A stretch of DNA of 64,000 nucleotides from an uncultured Polaribacter sp. (GCF_947501385.1 NZ_CANMVP010000021.1:1-64000); one strand, 5' to 3'; positions 16,492-26,200 are shown, counted from the first letter of the stretch. Notes: generated by a model from the letters alone, not told the origin. Translations and numbers: made by a program.

Positions 16492-17991
16492 TTAATTTTT
16501 ACGCCAAAAGAAAGGTGTAAATAAGATCAATACCGTAAAAAGTTCTAAACGCCCAATTAGCATTAAAAAAGAACAAAACCATTTTGCCCCATTTGATAAA
16601 TGTGCAAAATTATCTATAGGACTTACAGAGCCAATTGCGGGGCCAATATTCCCTAAAGACGAAGCTGCAGCACCCAAAGCAGATAAAAAATCTAAACCCA
16701 ATAATGTTAGTATTACAGAAGAAATAACAAAAATGAGCATGTAAATAATAAAGAAAGACAAAATACTAAAGACAATATTTTTATCAACAGACTGCCCGTC
16801 ATATCGAACAGGGATAATGGCATTTGGGTGTAATGCTTTTTTAAACTCTAAAAAACTATTCTTTAACATCACTATATGTCTAACAACTTTTACACCACCA
16901 CTCGTAGAACCCGCAGAACCTCCCGTAAAAAATAAAGCAAAGAAAATACCTGTTGCAAAGAAATTCCACATTGTAAAATCTGCAGATACAAAACCTGTAG
17001 TAGTTACCACAGAAGTAACCATAAAAAGCGAGTGTCTGATAGCGCTTTCAGTTTTGCCAAATATTTCTGGATGTGCTAAAACAGATGCTAAGTTCGGGTC
17101 TTGAAAAAAGAGAATAATTACTGAAACCAGTGCCGAAATTCCTAAAATTCCAAACATATAGTATTTAAATTCTTCACTTTTAAACACCTTTTGAACTTTG
17201 CCTTTCAATGCAAAATAAGTGAGTACAAAATTGGTGCCTGCAATAAACATAAAGACAATTATAATGTATTGTATCAATGGTTTACCGTTGTAAAATGCAA
17301 TACTGTCAGATTTTGTGGAAAAACCACCTGTGCTCATGGTTGCCATTGCATGATTGATAGCGTCGAACCAAGTCATACCTGCAAATTTTAGCAAGAAAAA
17401 TTCGGCTAAAGTTAAAGCAACATAAATTAAATACAATCTTTTGGCAGTGTCTGTAATTCTTGGATGTAATTTATCTGCGGAAGGTCCTGGTGCTTCTGCC
17501 ATAAATAGCTGCATGCCTCCAATTCCTAGAAGCGGCAAAATAGCAATGGTTAAAACAATAATTCCCATACCACCAATCCAGTGCGTTGCACTTCGCCAAA
17601 ACAAAATTCCTTTTGGCATATTGTCGATATCTGTTAAAATTGATGATCCTGTAGTGGAGTAGCCAGAAATAGTTTCAAAAAAAGCATCTGAAATATTTGG
17701 AATTGCACCAGAGAGTAGATACGGTAACATTCCTGTAAAAGAAAGTGTTAGCCAACCTAAGGTTACAATTAAATAACCTTCTTTCTTTTGAATGTTTGTG
17801 TTTAATGGTTTGTTTAAGAAATAAAATAGAATTCCAATAAATATGGTAATGATACCAGCATTTAAAATTCCCCATTTTTGGGGTTCATCATAATACAGAC
17901 TAAAGGGAAATGCCACAAACATAAACAAGCCATTTAGAATAGCCGTAATGCCTAAAAAACGATAAATTATTTTTGTGTTTAAAGTCCCCAT
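16492..17991 (-). CDS. trkH: TrkH-type potassium uptake transmembrane subunit
   Basis: 499-residue inner-membrane protein of the Trk/Ktr/HKT superfamily, which carries K+ inward. About ten membrane helices with four pore-loop repeats whose filter glycines are visible: SGYSTTGSSI, MSTGGFSTKSD, VTTTGFVSADF and SLGNIGPAIG. It needs a cytoplasmic NAD-binding partner, encoded two bases upstream (trkA), so the pair forms an operon. Length is close to that of TrkH (about 480). Whether it is K+-selective or takes Na+ cannot be told from sequence alone, though all four filter glycines favour K+. Confidence 0.93.
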   Translation of the reverse strand: MGTLNTKIIYRFLGITAILNGLFMFVAFPFSLYYDEPQKWGILNAGIITIFIGILFYFLNKPLNTNIQKKEGYLIVTLGWLTLSFTGMLPYLLSGAIPNISDAFFETISGYSTTGSSILTDIDNMPKGILFWRSATHWIGGMGIIVLTIAILPLLGIGGMQLFMAEAPGPSADKLHPRITDTAKRLYLIYVALTLAEFFLLKFAGMTWFDAINHAMATMSTGGFSTKSDSIAFYNGKPLIQYIIIVFMFIAGTNFVLTYFALKGKVQKVFKSEEFKYYMFGILGISALVSVIILFFQDPNLASVLAHPEIFGKTESAIRHSLFMVTSVVTTTGFVSADFTMWNFFATGIFFALFFTGGSAGSTSGGVKVVRHIVMLKNSFLEFKKALHPNAIIPVRYDGQSVDKNIVFSILSFFIIYMLIFVISSVILTLLGLDFLSALGAAASSLGNIGPAIGSVSPIDNFAHLSNGAKWFCSFLMLIGRLELFTVLILFTPFFWRKN

Positions 17992-17993
17992 TT

Positions 17994-19340
17994 TTATCTA
18001 AATAGACTTTCTACGGTATGAATTGCTTCAGGAAGACAAAAGACAATTACTTTATCTCCGTCTTGTATTTGCATTTCTCCAAAAGACATTAAAGGTTTTT
18101 CGTCTCTAATGATTCCACCAAAAACAGCTTCTCTTGGGAAATTTAAATCTTTAATTGGTTTCTCGGTTACTTTTGCATTCGGTCTTACTTCAAACTCAAA
18201 AACTTCAGCATCTATGTTATGTAAATTTGCTAACGCTAATATTTCACCTTTTCTAATATGTCTAAAAATATTACTTGCAGCAATTAATTTTTTATTAATC
18301 AGAGATTCAATTCCAATGGTTTGAGAGATATCTATATAATCCATATTTTCTACCAAAGCAATGGTTTTTTTAACACCTTTAGATTTGGCTACCAAACAAG
18401 ACATGATATTGGTTTCAGAGTTGCCCGTTACAGCAATAAATGCATCTGTTTCTCTAATATTTTCTTCTTCTAATAGTTCCAGATCTCTTCCGTCTCCATT
18501 GATGACCAACACATTTTCTAAATCTTCTGCAAGATTTTCTGCTTTTTCTTTATCTTTTTCAATCAACTTAACTTGAAAATTATTTTGGCATAAATTTCTT
18601 GCAGTTTTTTCGCCAATACTACTTCCACCAAGAATAATTACGTTTTTTATATCGATTTTCTTCTTACCAATAATAGGGTACAAGTCTTTTATACTATAAC
18701 TTGGTACAGAAAAATAAACTTGGTCATTTAATTGATACGTAGTATCTCCTCTAGGAATAATGGTTTGAGAAACGTTTTCTCTTTTAATTGCAATGGTTAT
18801 AAAATCGATGTTTTTAAATTTTTGCTTCGCTTCTTTTACCGTTAAATCTACCAAAGGCGATTTATAGGTTAAAGAGGTTCCCATAATATTAAAAAGACCA
18901 CTTTCAAATTCAACAGTATCGTTAAAAGAAGATTGATTTAACAACATTTTAATTTCATTCGCCGCTAATTCTTGCGGAGAAATCATAAAATCTAAACCAA
19001 ATTGTTTAAAATCTACTTCGCATTCATTTAAAAATTCTGGATTGTCTATGCGAGCAATTGTTTTTTTAACTCCTAAAGATTTACCAATTACAGCAATTGT
19101 AAAATTAGTATTTTGGCTTTCTGTTACTGCAATTAGCAAATCTGCAGAATCAATACCAATTTCTTTTAAAAGCTTTATAGAAGTTGCATCTCCTTTTTTA
19201 GTAATAACATCTAAATGACTGTTGAGATAATTTAACTTATCGCCATCAAAATCTATAATGTAAGTGTCTTGAGATTCGTAGGAAAGTAGTTTTGCTAAAT
19301 GAAAGCCAACATCTCCAGCACCTGCTATAATAATCTTCAT
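17994..19340 (-). CDS. trkA: Trk system potassium uptake protein TrkA
   Basis: 448-residue cytoplasmic regulator of TrkH. Two tandem RCK units: N-terminal Rossmann MKIIIAGAGDVGFHLAKLL with TrkA-C around residues 140-220, then a second Rossmann NVIILGGSSIGEKTARNLC with its own TrkA-C. It binds NAD(H)/ATP and gates the channel. The ATG at 19340 is chosen because it places the Rossmann strand at the N-terminus, and because a perfect TATCTTTG -7 box lies just upstream (19365-19372), which would fall inside the gene if the in-frame start at 19367 were used. Two bases separate it from trkH downstream. Confidence 0.93.
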   Translation of the reverse strand: MKIIIAGAGDVGFHLAKLLSYESQDTYIIDFDGDKLNYLNSHLDVITKKGDATSIKLLKEIGIDSADLLIAVTESQNTNFTIAVIGKSLGVKKTIARIDNPEFLNECEVDFKQFGLDFMISPQELAANEIKMLLNQSSFNDTVEFESGLFNIMGTSLTYKSPLVDLTVKEAKQKFKNIDFITIAIKRENVSQTIIPRGDTTYQLNDQVYFSVPSYSIKDLYPIIGKKKIDIKNVIILGGSSIGEKTARNLCQNNFQVKLIEKDKEKAENLAEDLENVLVINGDGRDLELLEEENIRETDAFIAVTGNSETNIMSCLVAKSKGVKKTIALVENMDYIDISQTIGIESLINKKLIAASNIFRHIRKGEILALANLHNIDAEVFEFEVRPNAKVTEKPIKDLNFPREAVFGGIIRDEKPLMSFGEMQIQDGDKVIVFCLPEAIHTVESLFR

Positions 19341-19364
19341 ATAAAATATATAGAATATAAAGTG

Positions 19365-19372
19365 CAAAGATA
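19365..19372 (-). promoter_or_regulatory. -7 box of the trkA-trkH promoter
   Basis: The minus strand reads TATCTTTGCAC, a textbook Bacteroidota -7 element (TAnnTTTG), 24 bases before the trkA ATG. No -33 TTG is obvious at 19 bases, but the -7 match is exact and the spacing to the start is natural. Confidence 0.6.
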
Positions 19373-19536
19373 CGAAAGTCTTGAAACTGTTTTTTTAAAA
19401 ATTGAGATTCTTTTTTACAGTGGAAAATGGGTAGGTATTTCAATTAAAATTTATTAAACATCAAAGTTTAAATAATTTACAACAGCTTTTGAAAATACAT
19501 TTAGGTTTCTATTTTGTACTTTTATAAAAAAAATAT

Positions 19537-20223
19537 ATGGAGAAACTAACTATTAAATCTTGGGCATTAGATGACAGACCTAGAGAAAAATTAGTTTCAA
19601 AGGGAAAAACAACACTCTCTGATGCTGAGCTAATTGCCATTTTAATTGGTTCTGGTAATCGAGAGGAAAGTGCTGTTGCGTTGTCTAAACGAATTCTTAA
19701 ATCTGTAAACGGTAACATCAACGAACTTGCAAAACTTTCCGTAGAAAAATTATCGGAGTTTAAAGGAATTGGAGAAGCCAAAGCTATTGCTATTATTACG
19801 GCTTTAGAATTGGGGAAAAGAAGACAGTTAGAAATTGCTTTAGAAAAACCGAAAATTACAAGCAGTAAAGATGTTGCGAATGCAATGCAACCCATTATTG
19901 GAGATTTAGCACATGAAGAATTTTGGGTGTTGTTTTTAAACAATTCGAATAAAGTAGTCGCAAAATCTCAAATTAGTAAAGGCGGATTAACAGCCACTAT
20001 TGTAGACATTCGTTTGCTGTTTAAAAAAGCGTTAGAAATGGCCGCTGTTGCTATTATTGTTTGTCATAATCATCCTTCAGGAAAATTAGAAGCAAGCAGT
20101 GCAGACAGAGAACTTACGAAAAAAATAAAAGACGCTGGAACCACTTTAGATATTAAACTCTTAGACCATTTAATTATTACCGAAAAAGCTTATTTTAGCT
20201 TTGCGGATGAAGGGTTGCTTTAG
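19537..20223 (+). CDS. radC: RadC family JAB-domain protein
   Basis: 228 residues. N-terminal helix-hairpin-helix region (ELIAILIGSG, SEFKGIGEAKAIAI), then a JAB/MPN metalloprotease-like domain with the zinc signature HNHPSG-SSADRELTKKI near residues 175-195. Despite the name, a role in DNA repair is not established; the JAB motif suggests a hydrolase. It is complete and of usual length. It is divergent from trkA with 196 bases between the starts. The short repeat region follows it. Confidence 0.92.
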   Translation: MEKLTIKSWALDDRPREKLVSKGKTTLSDAELIAILIGSGNREESAVALSKRILKSVNGNINELAKLSVEKLSEFKGIGEAKAIAIITALELGKRRQLEIALEKPKITSSKDVANAMQPIIGDLAHEEFWVLFLNNSNKVVAKSQISKGGLTATIVDIRLLFKKALEMAAVAIIVCHNHPSGKLEASSADRELTKKIKDAGTTLDIKLLDHLIITEKAYFSFADEGLL

Positions 20224-20238
20224 CAAGCAACAAGTTGG

Positions 20239-20322
20239 CAGTATTCAGTAAAACAGTAAAGCAGTTTTAGTTTATAAATGTTTATTGAATACTGCTGACT
20301 GAATACTGCTGACTGAATACTG
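20239..20322. repeat. Short tandem and inverted intergenic repeat
   Basis: The 14-mer GAATACTGCTGACT occurs twice and then partially (20287-20322). CAGTATTCAGT at 20239-20249 is the exact reverse complement of ACTGAATACTG at 20312-20322, so the region can fold into a long hairpin. It fills the gap between radC and the deacetylase-like gene and could act as a terminator-like or REP-like element. Confidence 0.7.
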
Positions 20323-20326
20323 AAAT

Positions 20327-21631
20327 ATGATCTTAGTTTATACACATAAAATTACACCAAGAGTTCGTTATATATTTAAACATATCTTAACAAGAACACT
20401 TTTAATACCTGTAGGTTTTACTACGAAGGTTGATGAATTTGTAGCACACAATGGTCCTAAATTAACATATACTAAAACTCCGTTAGGAACCGAATTTTTT
20501 ATAAAAAGCAACAACTTATTATTCGAGCAAGGTGTAAATGATCTAGAGATGAACATTCAAAAATGGGACAGCATTCCTTGTTTTTTTGCAACAGGAAATA
20601 AATCTGCCATTCCGTTTGATATTTTTGCGGCAAGTTTCTATTTAATTTCTCGCTATGAAGAATATTTGCCTCATGTAAAAGATACGCATGCACGTTATAC
20701 AGCAGCACAAAGTCTCGCATTTAAAAACGGTTTTTTAGAAAAACCTGTAGTAGACATTTGGGCATACAAACTATTAGCATCTTTAAAAGAACGATTTCCA
20801 AATTACGAATATAAAACAAGAACTTATAACTATATTTCTACGATAGACATAGACAATGCTTTTGCTTATAAATACAAAAACTTTGTAAGATCTTGTGGAG
20901 GTTTTCTGAATGACATTTTTAAATTTAGACTGTTAAATATTTGGAACAGACTTGCTGTGTTATTGAATATAAAGAAAGATCCTTTTGATAATTTTCAAAA
21001 AATATTAGACATTAAAAAAGCTCAAGATGTTCAAACTATTTTCTTTTGTTCTGTTGGAGATTATACAACTTTCGATACCAATGTTTCTTTCTCTAAAAAT
21101 AAATATAGACTGTTAGTAAAAGACTTGGTAGATTATGCTAGTGTTGGGCTGCATCCGTCGTATTTTACCATGCAAAATATAGCGATTTTAAAGAAAGAAA
21201 AAGAACGTTTAGAAAACATAACAAATACACCCATCATTAGATCTAGGCAACATTACCTGCGCTTTAATTTGCCAGATACCTATCAACAATTAATAGATTT
21301 AGAAATAGAAGAAGACTACTCAATGGGCTATGCAAGTAATGTAGGTTTTAGGGCGAGTACCTGTACACCTTTCTATTTTTATGATTTAGATTTTGAAATT
21401 CAGACACCATTAAAAATTTTTCCATTTGCTTTGATGGATACTACTTTAAACGATTATCTAAAAATAACACCCAAACAATCTATAGGAAAAATTAGAGATT
21501 TAAGAAACGAAGTAAAAGCGGTAAATGGTACTTTTATTACCTTATTCCACAATGAGACTTTAAGCAATTATTTGCGATGGAAAGGTTGGAAACGCTTGTA
21601 TGAGTCTATGATAAAAATTGCAACTTCTTAG
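20327..21631 (+). CDS. Polysaccharide deacetylase-like protein (DUF7033 type)
   Basis: 434 residues, no signal peptide. The N-terminal part (about 1-150) resembles the DUF7033 domain that precedes deacetylase domains in Bacteroidota. The rest looks like a divergent NodB/polysaccharide deacetylase: STIDIDNAFAY (metal-binding aspartates), ASVGLHPSYF (the HxxxS-type motif) and RSRQHYLRF. Such proteins sit in surface-polysaccharide clusters, and here FemAB-like, flippase and glycosyltransferase genes follow. The FemAB-like gene starts one base after this stop, so they are coupled. Substrate unknown. Confidence 0.75.
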   Translation: MILVYTHKITPRVRYIFKHILTRTLLIPVGFTTKVDEFVAHNGPKLTYTKTPLGTEFFIKSNNLLFEQGVNDLEMNIQKWDSIPCFFATGNKSAIPFDIFAASFYLISRYEEYLPHVKDTHARYTAAQSLAFKNGFLEKPVVDIWAYKLLASLKERFPNYEYKTRTYNYISTIDIDNAFAYKYKNFVRSCGGFLNDIFKFRLLNIWNRLAVLLNIKKDPFDNFQKILDIKKAQDVQTIFFCSVGDYTTFDTNVSFSKNKYRLLVKDLVDYASVGLHPSYFTMQNIAILKKEKERLENITNTPIIRSRQHYLRFNLPDTYQQLIDLEIEEDYSMGYASNVGFRASTCTPFYFYDLDFEIQTPLKIFPFALMDTTLNDYLKITPKQSIGKIRDLRNEVKAVNGTFITLFHNETLSNYLRWKGWKRLYESMIKIATS

Positions 21632-21632
21632 C

Positions 21633-22487
21633 ATGATTCATTACGTTAAAAGACAAGATTTAGACATTGAAAAGTACGATGACTGTATCGAAAAATCTGT
21701 TCAATCTAGAATCTATGCATTTTCTTGGTATTTAGATATTGTTGCAGAAAATTGGGATGTCTTGGTTTTGGATGATTATAAAGCTGTAATGCCTATTCCT
21801 TGGAGAAAAAAATATGGTATAAAATATGTTAGCCAGCCTCATTTTTGCCAGCAATTAGGCATTTTTTCTAAAGTTGAAATATCTAATGATCTTCAATTAA
21901 AATTCATAAACAAAATCCCACTTAAATTTTTAAAAGTTTCTTTAAATCTGAATTCTGAGAATCTACTAATTTCGAAAAAATCTGAATTATTAAATTATTT
22001 ATTGGATATTTCTAATGAATATTCAACAATACAAAAAAGCTTCTCTAAAGGAAGGAAACATGCAATAAAAGTTGGAGAGAAACTGGACTTAAAACTACAA
22101 AAAACAACTTTGAAAAACCTTATAGATATTCAAAATAAATTTTACAAATATAAAATTCCCAAAGAAAAATTATTACATTTAGAAAGTGTATCTCTTCAAA
22201 AAGAGAACGGAATAGTTTTAGGAGTTTTTAAAAATGGAGTATTATTAGGTGGAGGTTTTTTTATAAAATCTAAGGATCGAATTATTTATTTATATTCGGC
22301 ATTTTCAGAGGAGGGTAGATCTTTACAAACCGCAAGCTTCCTTATTTCTAGGGTAATAAAACAAAATGTGAATTCGAATCTAATTCTTGATTTTGAAGGT
22401 GGGAATATGCCTAATATTGGTAGATTTTACAGAAGTTTTGGTGCTAAAGAAGAAAACTATTCAGTTTTCAATAGAACTTTATTATAA
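21633..22487 (+). CDS. GNAT/FemAB-like acyltransferase
   Basis: 284 residues from the ATG at 21633, one base past the preceding stop; an upstream TTG at 21618 would overlap that gene and is less likely. The fold resembles the FemAB/GNAT peptidoglycan or polysaccharide aminoacyltransferases: an N-terminal FSWYLDIVAENWDVLVLDDYKAVMPIPW, typical of this group in Bacteroidota, and a C-terminal acyl-acceptor half with GVFKNGVLLGGGFFI and ILDFEGGNMPNIGRFYRSFGA. Likely adds an acyl or aminoacyl group to a sugar or lipid-linked precursor. The 3' end overlaps the convergent flippase gene by 31 bases. Confidence 0.7.
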   Translation: MIHYVKRQDLDIEKYDDCIEKSVQSRIYAFSWYLDIVAENWDVLVLDDYKAVMPIPWRKKYGIKYVSQPHFCQQLGIFSKVEISNDLQLKFINKIPLKFLKVSLNLNSENLLISKKSELLNYLLDISNEYSTIQKSFSKGRKHAIKVGEKLDLKLQKTTLKNLIDIQNKFYKYKIPKEKLLHLESVSLQKENGIVLGVFKNGVLLGGGFFIKSKDRIIYLYSAFSEEGRSLQTASFLISRVIKQNVNSNLILDFEGGNMPNIGRFYRSFGAKEENYSVFNRTLL

Positions 22488-23722
22488 AGTAATTTAAAAC
22501 ATATTGCAGATACAATTCCTGTAAACCACATCAGTATTGCAGAGGTTATGGCAGCTCCTTTAATACCATATATAGGGATTAAATAATAATTACTAGCGAT
22601 GTTAAAGGCGAGTGCTATGGTAGCAATATAATAATTAACATGCGCTTTCCCTATAGAAGATAGTAAGTTACCAAAAAGACCTCTAAAAATAAAAATTCCA
22701 GAAATGCCTACCATTAAAATAAAAAAAGTTTGTGAGTATTTTACAAAATTTTCATCCAGCAGTTTTAAGACAAAATCACCAAAAAAGTAGGATGCGGTTA
22801 CGAGCATAAAACTCACAATTAAAAATAACAACATGTAACTTTTTATATATTTTTCAATATATTTTTTATCGTAAATTTTTTCTGTAAAGGCAACAAAATC
22901 TGTCGCAATAAAAACACGAGGTAAAAACAATAAGCTAAAAGGAATTAGCGAAATATATCTGTAATTGGTAACCATTTCTGTATTAACAAGTAAATAGCCA
23001 ATTAGTAGAATATCTATTATAAAAAGTAGCTGAGTAACTACGTTAGACAAACTTGCGAAGAAACCATATTTCCAAAAAGTAAAATCAGTAATTTGAAGTT
23101 TATCTTTTAATCTATAATTGATATTAATTTTAGTGATAAATAGCAGAGCAGTTAGGGTTGGCGCTAAAACCAACGCAATCGCGTAGCCGAGTTCGGCAAA
23201 AAAATAACTTAAAACTACAACGCTTATTAGTAAGAAAATACTTTGAACAATTTCTGTATATGCAAAACTTTTATTATTGTGATTTAGACGTAGTTGCGCT
23301 TTTATAATCTCTAAAAGAAAGGAAGGGATTATGATAAAAGACAATAATACTAAATATATTTTGGTATTCTGAAACTGAAAATCAATAAAAAAAGCACTTA
23401 TATTAATCAATACAATTAGAAGTAAAGAAACTAGAAAACCTTTTTTTAAAACATACAAAAACAAGCTATTTTTTTCTTCAGCAGATTTTAATAATGCGCC
23501 ATATCTTAAAAAACTTTGATGCAAGCCTAAGCCACTAATTGGTACTATAAAAATGATAATATTATAAGCAAAAAGCACAACTCCTAATTCTTTGTTAGGA
23601 ATCAACTTTAATGCAAACCAGGCCGCTAAAAATGAAAATATTCTTGCAAAAATTGTGGCAAAAAGAACATAGCTTCCTTTTCTGCCTAAAAAATTTGCAA
23701 TGTAAGATGTTATTAAATTCAA
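22457..23722 (-). CDS. Polysaccharide flippase (Wzx/MATE-like membrane protein)
   Basis: 421 residues, almost entirely hydrophobic, with about 12 membrane helices and the N-terminal pattern of Wzx-type flippases (ANFLGRKGSYVLFATIFARI). It would move lipid-linked oligosaccharide units across the inner membrane. The start is a TTG at 23722; no ATG is available near the N-terminus. The TTG lies one base after the stop of the glycosyltransferase gene, with AAAAAGGT upstream as a possible ribosome site, so the pair is translationally coupled. Confidence 0.82.
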   Translation of the reverse strand: MNLITSYIANFLGRKGSYVLFATIFARIFSFLAAWFALKLIPNKELGVVLFAYNIIIFIVPISGLGLHQSFLRYGALLKSAEEKNSLFLYVLKKGFLVSLLLIVLINISAFFIDFQFQNTKIYLVLLSFIIIPSFLLEIIKAQLRLNHNNKSFAYTEIVQSIFLLISVVVLSYFFAELGYAIALVLAPTLTALLFITKININYRLKDKLQITDFTFWKYGFFASLSNVVTQLLFIIDILLIGYLLVNTEMVTNYRYISLIPFSLLFLPRVFIATDFVAFTEKIYDKKYIEKYIKSYMLLFLIVSFMLVTASYFFGDFVLKLLDENFVKYSQTFFILMVGISGIFIFRGLFGNLLSSIGKAHVNYYIATIALAFNIASNYYLIPIYGIKGAAITSAILMWFTGIVSAICFKLLYNKVLLKTE

Positions 23723-23723
23723 A

Positions 23724-24857
23724 TTACCTTTTTAAAGATTGGTAGTAAAGTAAAGAAAATTTATTAGAAATAACTTCTTTGCTAAATTGTTGTTGTATAA
23801 AATGATGCATTTTTTCTACCTCTAAGTTAGCAAACGTTTTTTTAGAGTTTAAAATTTCTTGTAATAACAATACTTCATTTTTTATGGGAATTACTTGGCA
23901 AAAATCATACTCACTAAAATCTATTGTAATACCTGTATTCGTTGCAATTACAGGAGTTCCACATGCAATTGCTTCTGGAATTACAATGCCAAAAGTCTCG
24001 TAATTACTAAATGAAATACATACAGAAGCATTTTGTAAATTAGTAACCAATTCCTCTTGCGTTTGATGATCTATAAAAGATATTTTACCGTTTTTTATAT
24101 TTAATTCTTTTAGAAACTCTTTAAATCCAATACCATTATTACCAATAAATTTCCATTCGAAGTCATTTACTTGCTCATCTAAAAGTTTTGCAACCCGCAA
24201 CATTCCTTTGATGTTTTTATGTTCATCTTTTAAACTAGAGACATGTACTAATTTTAAAATTTTGTTGTCTTTCTCCTTCGGAATAAATAAATCTGTATCT
24301 ACCACATTTGCTACGGTTACATAATTCCCATCAAAACCTAACTCTTGCATGTTTTCTGATAGGTAATTACTTACAGGACAAACGGTATCCGCATTTCTTA
24401 TAATATGCTTAGAAATAAACTTTTTTAAAAAACTAAATTTAAAATTTGACGTTTTTAAAAATCCTGTAAAATGTTCAGAAATTAAATAGGGTATGTTTCT
24501 TTTTTTAGATGTTTGTCTTGCAAAAATTCCAAAAGGAAAAATCTCATTTAAATGAATAACATCAAAAGTATCAGTTTTGCCTAAAAGAAGTTTATAAGCT
24601 TTCCAAAATAATAATATTTTTTTTAAAATGATTTTTTGAGGTTTTATGTAAGCAATATGCACTGTTAAATGCTCTTCCTTTGTAGAAACTACTTCCATAT
24701 TTTTAATGCAATTATTATCTGTAATCATATGAAAAACGGTTACTTTATGTTTTAAAGATACTGCACGTGCGTGTCTTTCAATAAAATCGCCATTTGTTGG
24801 TAAAACTCGAGAAGGATACCAACCACAAAGAAATAAAATATGAAGTTTATTGTTCAA
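23724..24857 (-). CDS. Glycosyltransferase family 4
   Basis: 377 residues. GT-B fold glycosyltransferase: N-terminal HILFLCGWYPSRVLPTNGDF, central VCPVSNYLSENM, and the donor-binding signature ETFGIVIPEAIACGTPVIA (the E-x7-E motif of GT4) near residues 293-311. It transfers a sugar from a nucleotide donor during surface-polysaccharide assembly. The frame begins with TTG at 24857; the first ATG is at residue 43, inside the fold, so TTG initiation is very likely. First gene of the minus-strand pair with the flippase; divergent from yjjG. Confidence 0.88.
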   Translation of the reverse strand: MNNKLHILFLCGWYPSRVLPTNGDFIERHARAVSLKHKVTVFHMITDNNCIKNMEVVSTKEEHLTVHIAYIKPQKIILKKILLFWKAYKLLLGKTDTFDVIHLNEIFPFGIFARQTSKKRNIPYLISEHFTGFLKTSNFKFSFLKKFISKHIIRNADTVCPVSNYLSENMQELGFDGNYVTVANVVDTDLFIPKEKDNKILKLVHVSSLKDEHKNIKGMLRVAKLLDEQVNDFEWKFIGNNGIGFKEFLKELNIKNGKISFIDHQTQEELVTNLQNASVCISFSNYETFGIVIPEAIACGTPVIATNTGITIDFSEYDFCQVIPIKNEVLLLQEILNSKKTFANLEVEKMHHFIQQQFSKEVISNKFSLLYYQSLKR

Positions 24858-24930
24858 AGAAAAAGTTTTGTTATCACAAATATAACAACTTAATCTGCGT
24901 TTTTTTATTTATAATTTTTACATTTAGCAA

Positions 24931-25614
24931 ATGAAAATTGAACACGTCTTTTTTGACTTAGATCATACTCTTTGGGATTTTGAAAGAAATTCTGAATTAA
25001 CATTCCATAAAATATTCCTTGAAAACAATATCACTATTAGTATTGCTGATTTTTTGGAAGTTTACAAGCCTTTAAATTTAAAATATTGGAAATTATATAG
25101 AGAAGAAAAAATTTCTAAAACAGCGTTGAGATACGGTCGTTTAAAAACTACTTTCGATGCCGTGAATTATACAATTTCAGATAATTTGATTGATAAAATA
25201 GCCATCGATTATATTGAGAATCTAGCTAATTTTAATCACCTTTTTGAGGGTGCGTTTGAACTGTTAGAGTATTTAAAAGAAAAATATACACTTCATATAA
25301 TTACCAATGGTTTTGAAGAAATTCAAAGTAAGAAAATGGTGAATTCGAAGATTCATCACTATTTTGATCAAATTATTACTTCAGAATCTGTAGGTGTAAA
25401 AAAACCAAATCCTAAAGTATTTAATTATGCCTTAGAGATTGCAAAAGCAGACAAAGAAACATCGATTATGATTGGCGATAGTTTAGAAGCAGATATTGAA
25501 GGTGCAATAGCTATAGGTTTAAGGGCAATTCATTGTAATTTTGATGAGATTAGTTCGAACAATACATCATTTACAACGGTAAAAAATCTATTAGAAATAA
25601 AACAATATTTGTAG
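24931..25614 (+). CDS. yjjG: YjjG-type HAD nucleotidase
   Basis: 227 residues of the haloacid dehalogenase superfamily. Motif I FFDLDHTLWDF (catalytic Asp9 and Asp11), motif II HIITNGF, the conserved Lys in KKPNPKVF, and motif III MIGDSLEADIEGA. The pattern DLDHTLWDFE matches the YjjG family, which dephosphorylates non-canonical pyrimidine nucleotides to keep them out of DNA. Cytoplasmic. Followed after 36 bases by a lipoprotein gene, possibly on the same transcript. Confidence 0.88.
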   Translation: MKIEHVFFDLDHTLWDFERNSELTFHKIFLENNITISIADFLEVYKPLNLKYWKLYREEKISKTALRYGRLKTTFDAVNYTISDNLIDKIAIDYIENLANFNHLFEGAFELLEYLKEKYTLHIITNGFEEIQSKKMVNSKIHHYFDQIITSESVGVKKPNPKVFNYALEIAKADKETSIMIGDSLEADIEGAIAIGLRAIHCNFDEISSNNTSFTTVKNLLEIKQYL

Positions 25615-25650
25615 TACCTTTTGCGTTTAAAAATCAATAAAACTTTCTGT

Positions 25651-26199
25651 ATGAAATTTTTTAAAAAGGTGTCTTTTCTACTAAGCACTATTTTATTTTT
25701 CTCTTGTTCTCAAACCTTAGATTTCAATCAAATAGAAGATTATACGACAACGCCTGTTTTTACATCTTCACTTACCTTATTTACCTTAAATGCTTCTAAT
25801 TTTGTAGCATTCCCAGGTGCACCACCAGTTACAGAAATTTCTGAACGCTCTGATTTTAAGATTTTTGAGAATAGTTATGTAAGAGATAATTTGGTGAGAA
25901 TTGATTTTGATTTTGAAATTAGAAATGAATTCAATCGAGATTTTACGATGGAAATTTCTTTGTTAGATGCTGCTAATAATTTGATTTATAAATTACAAGA
26001 TTTAAATATCGAAGCCAATAACTTAGAATTTATACAAAAAGAAATCATAGACATTACTCAAAATCCAAATTTAAGAAATTTTACGAATGTAGAGGTTACA
26101 TTAAGTTTAGATGATAAAATTACACCAATAAGTGCATCAGACATAGGGATTTTGGATTTCAAATCTGCAATTACAGTCTATTTAGAAACCACTCTATAG
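25651..26199 (+). CDS. Predicted lipoprotein of unknown function
   Basis: 182 residues from the ATG at 25651, which gives signal MKFFKKVSFLLSTILFFSC with lipidated Cys19. The frame is open upstream, but the extension spoils the signal. The mature part is acidic and beta-rich (LTLFTLNASNFVAFPGAP, LVRIDFDFEIRNEFNRDF). One base separates it from the outer-membrane protein gene, and one more base separates that from a third envelope gene, so the three form a tight operon. I do not recognise the family. Confidence 0.75.
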   Translation: MKFFKKVSFLLSTILFFSCSQTLDFNQIEDYTTTPVFTSSLTLFTLNASNFVAFPGAPPVTEISERSDFKIFENSYVRDNLVRIDFDFEIRNEFNRDFTMEISLLDAANNLIYKLQDLNIEANNLEFIQKEIIDITQNPNLRNFTNVEVTLSLDDKITPISASDIGILDFKSAITVYLETTL

Positions 26200-26200
26200 G

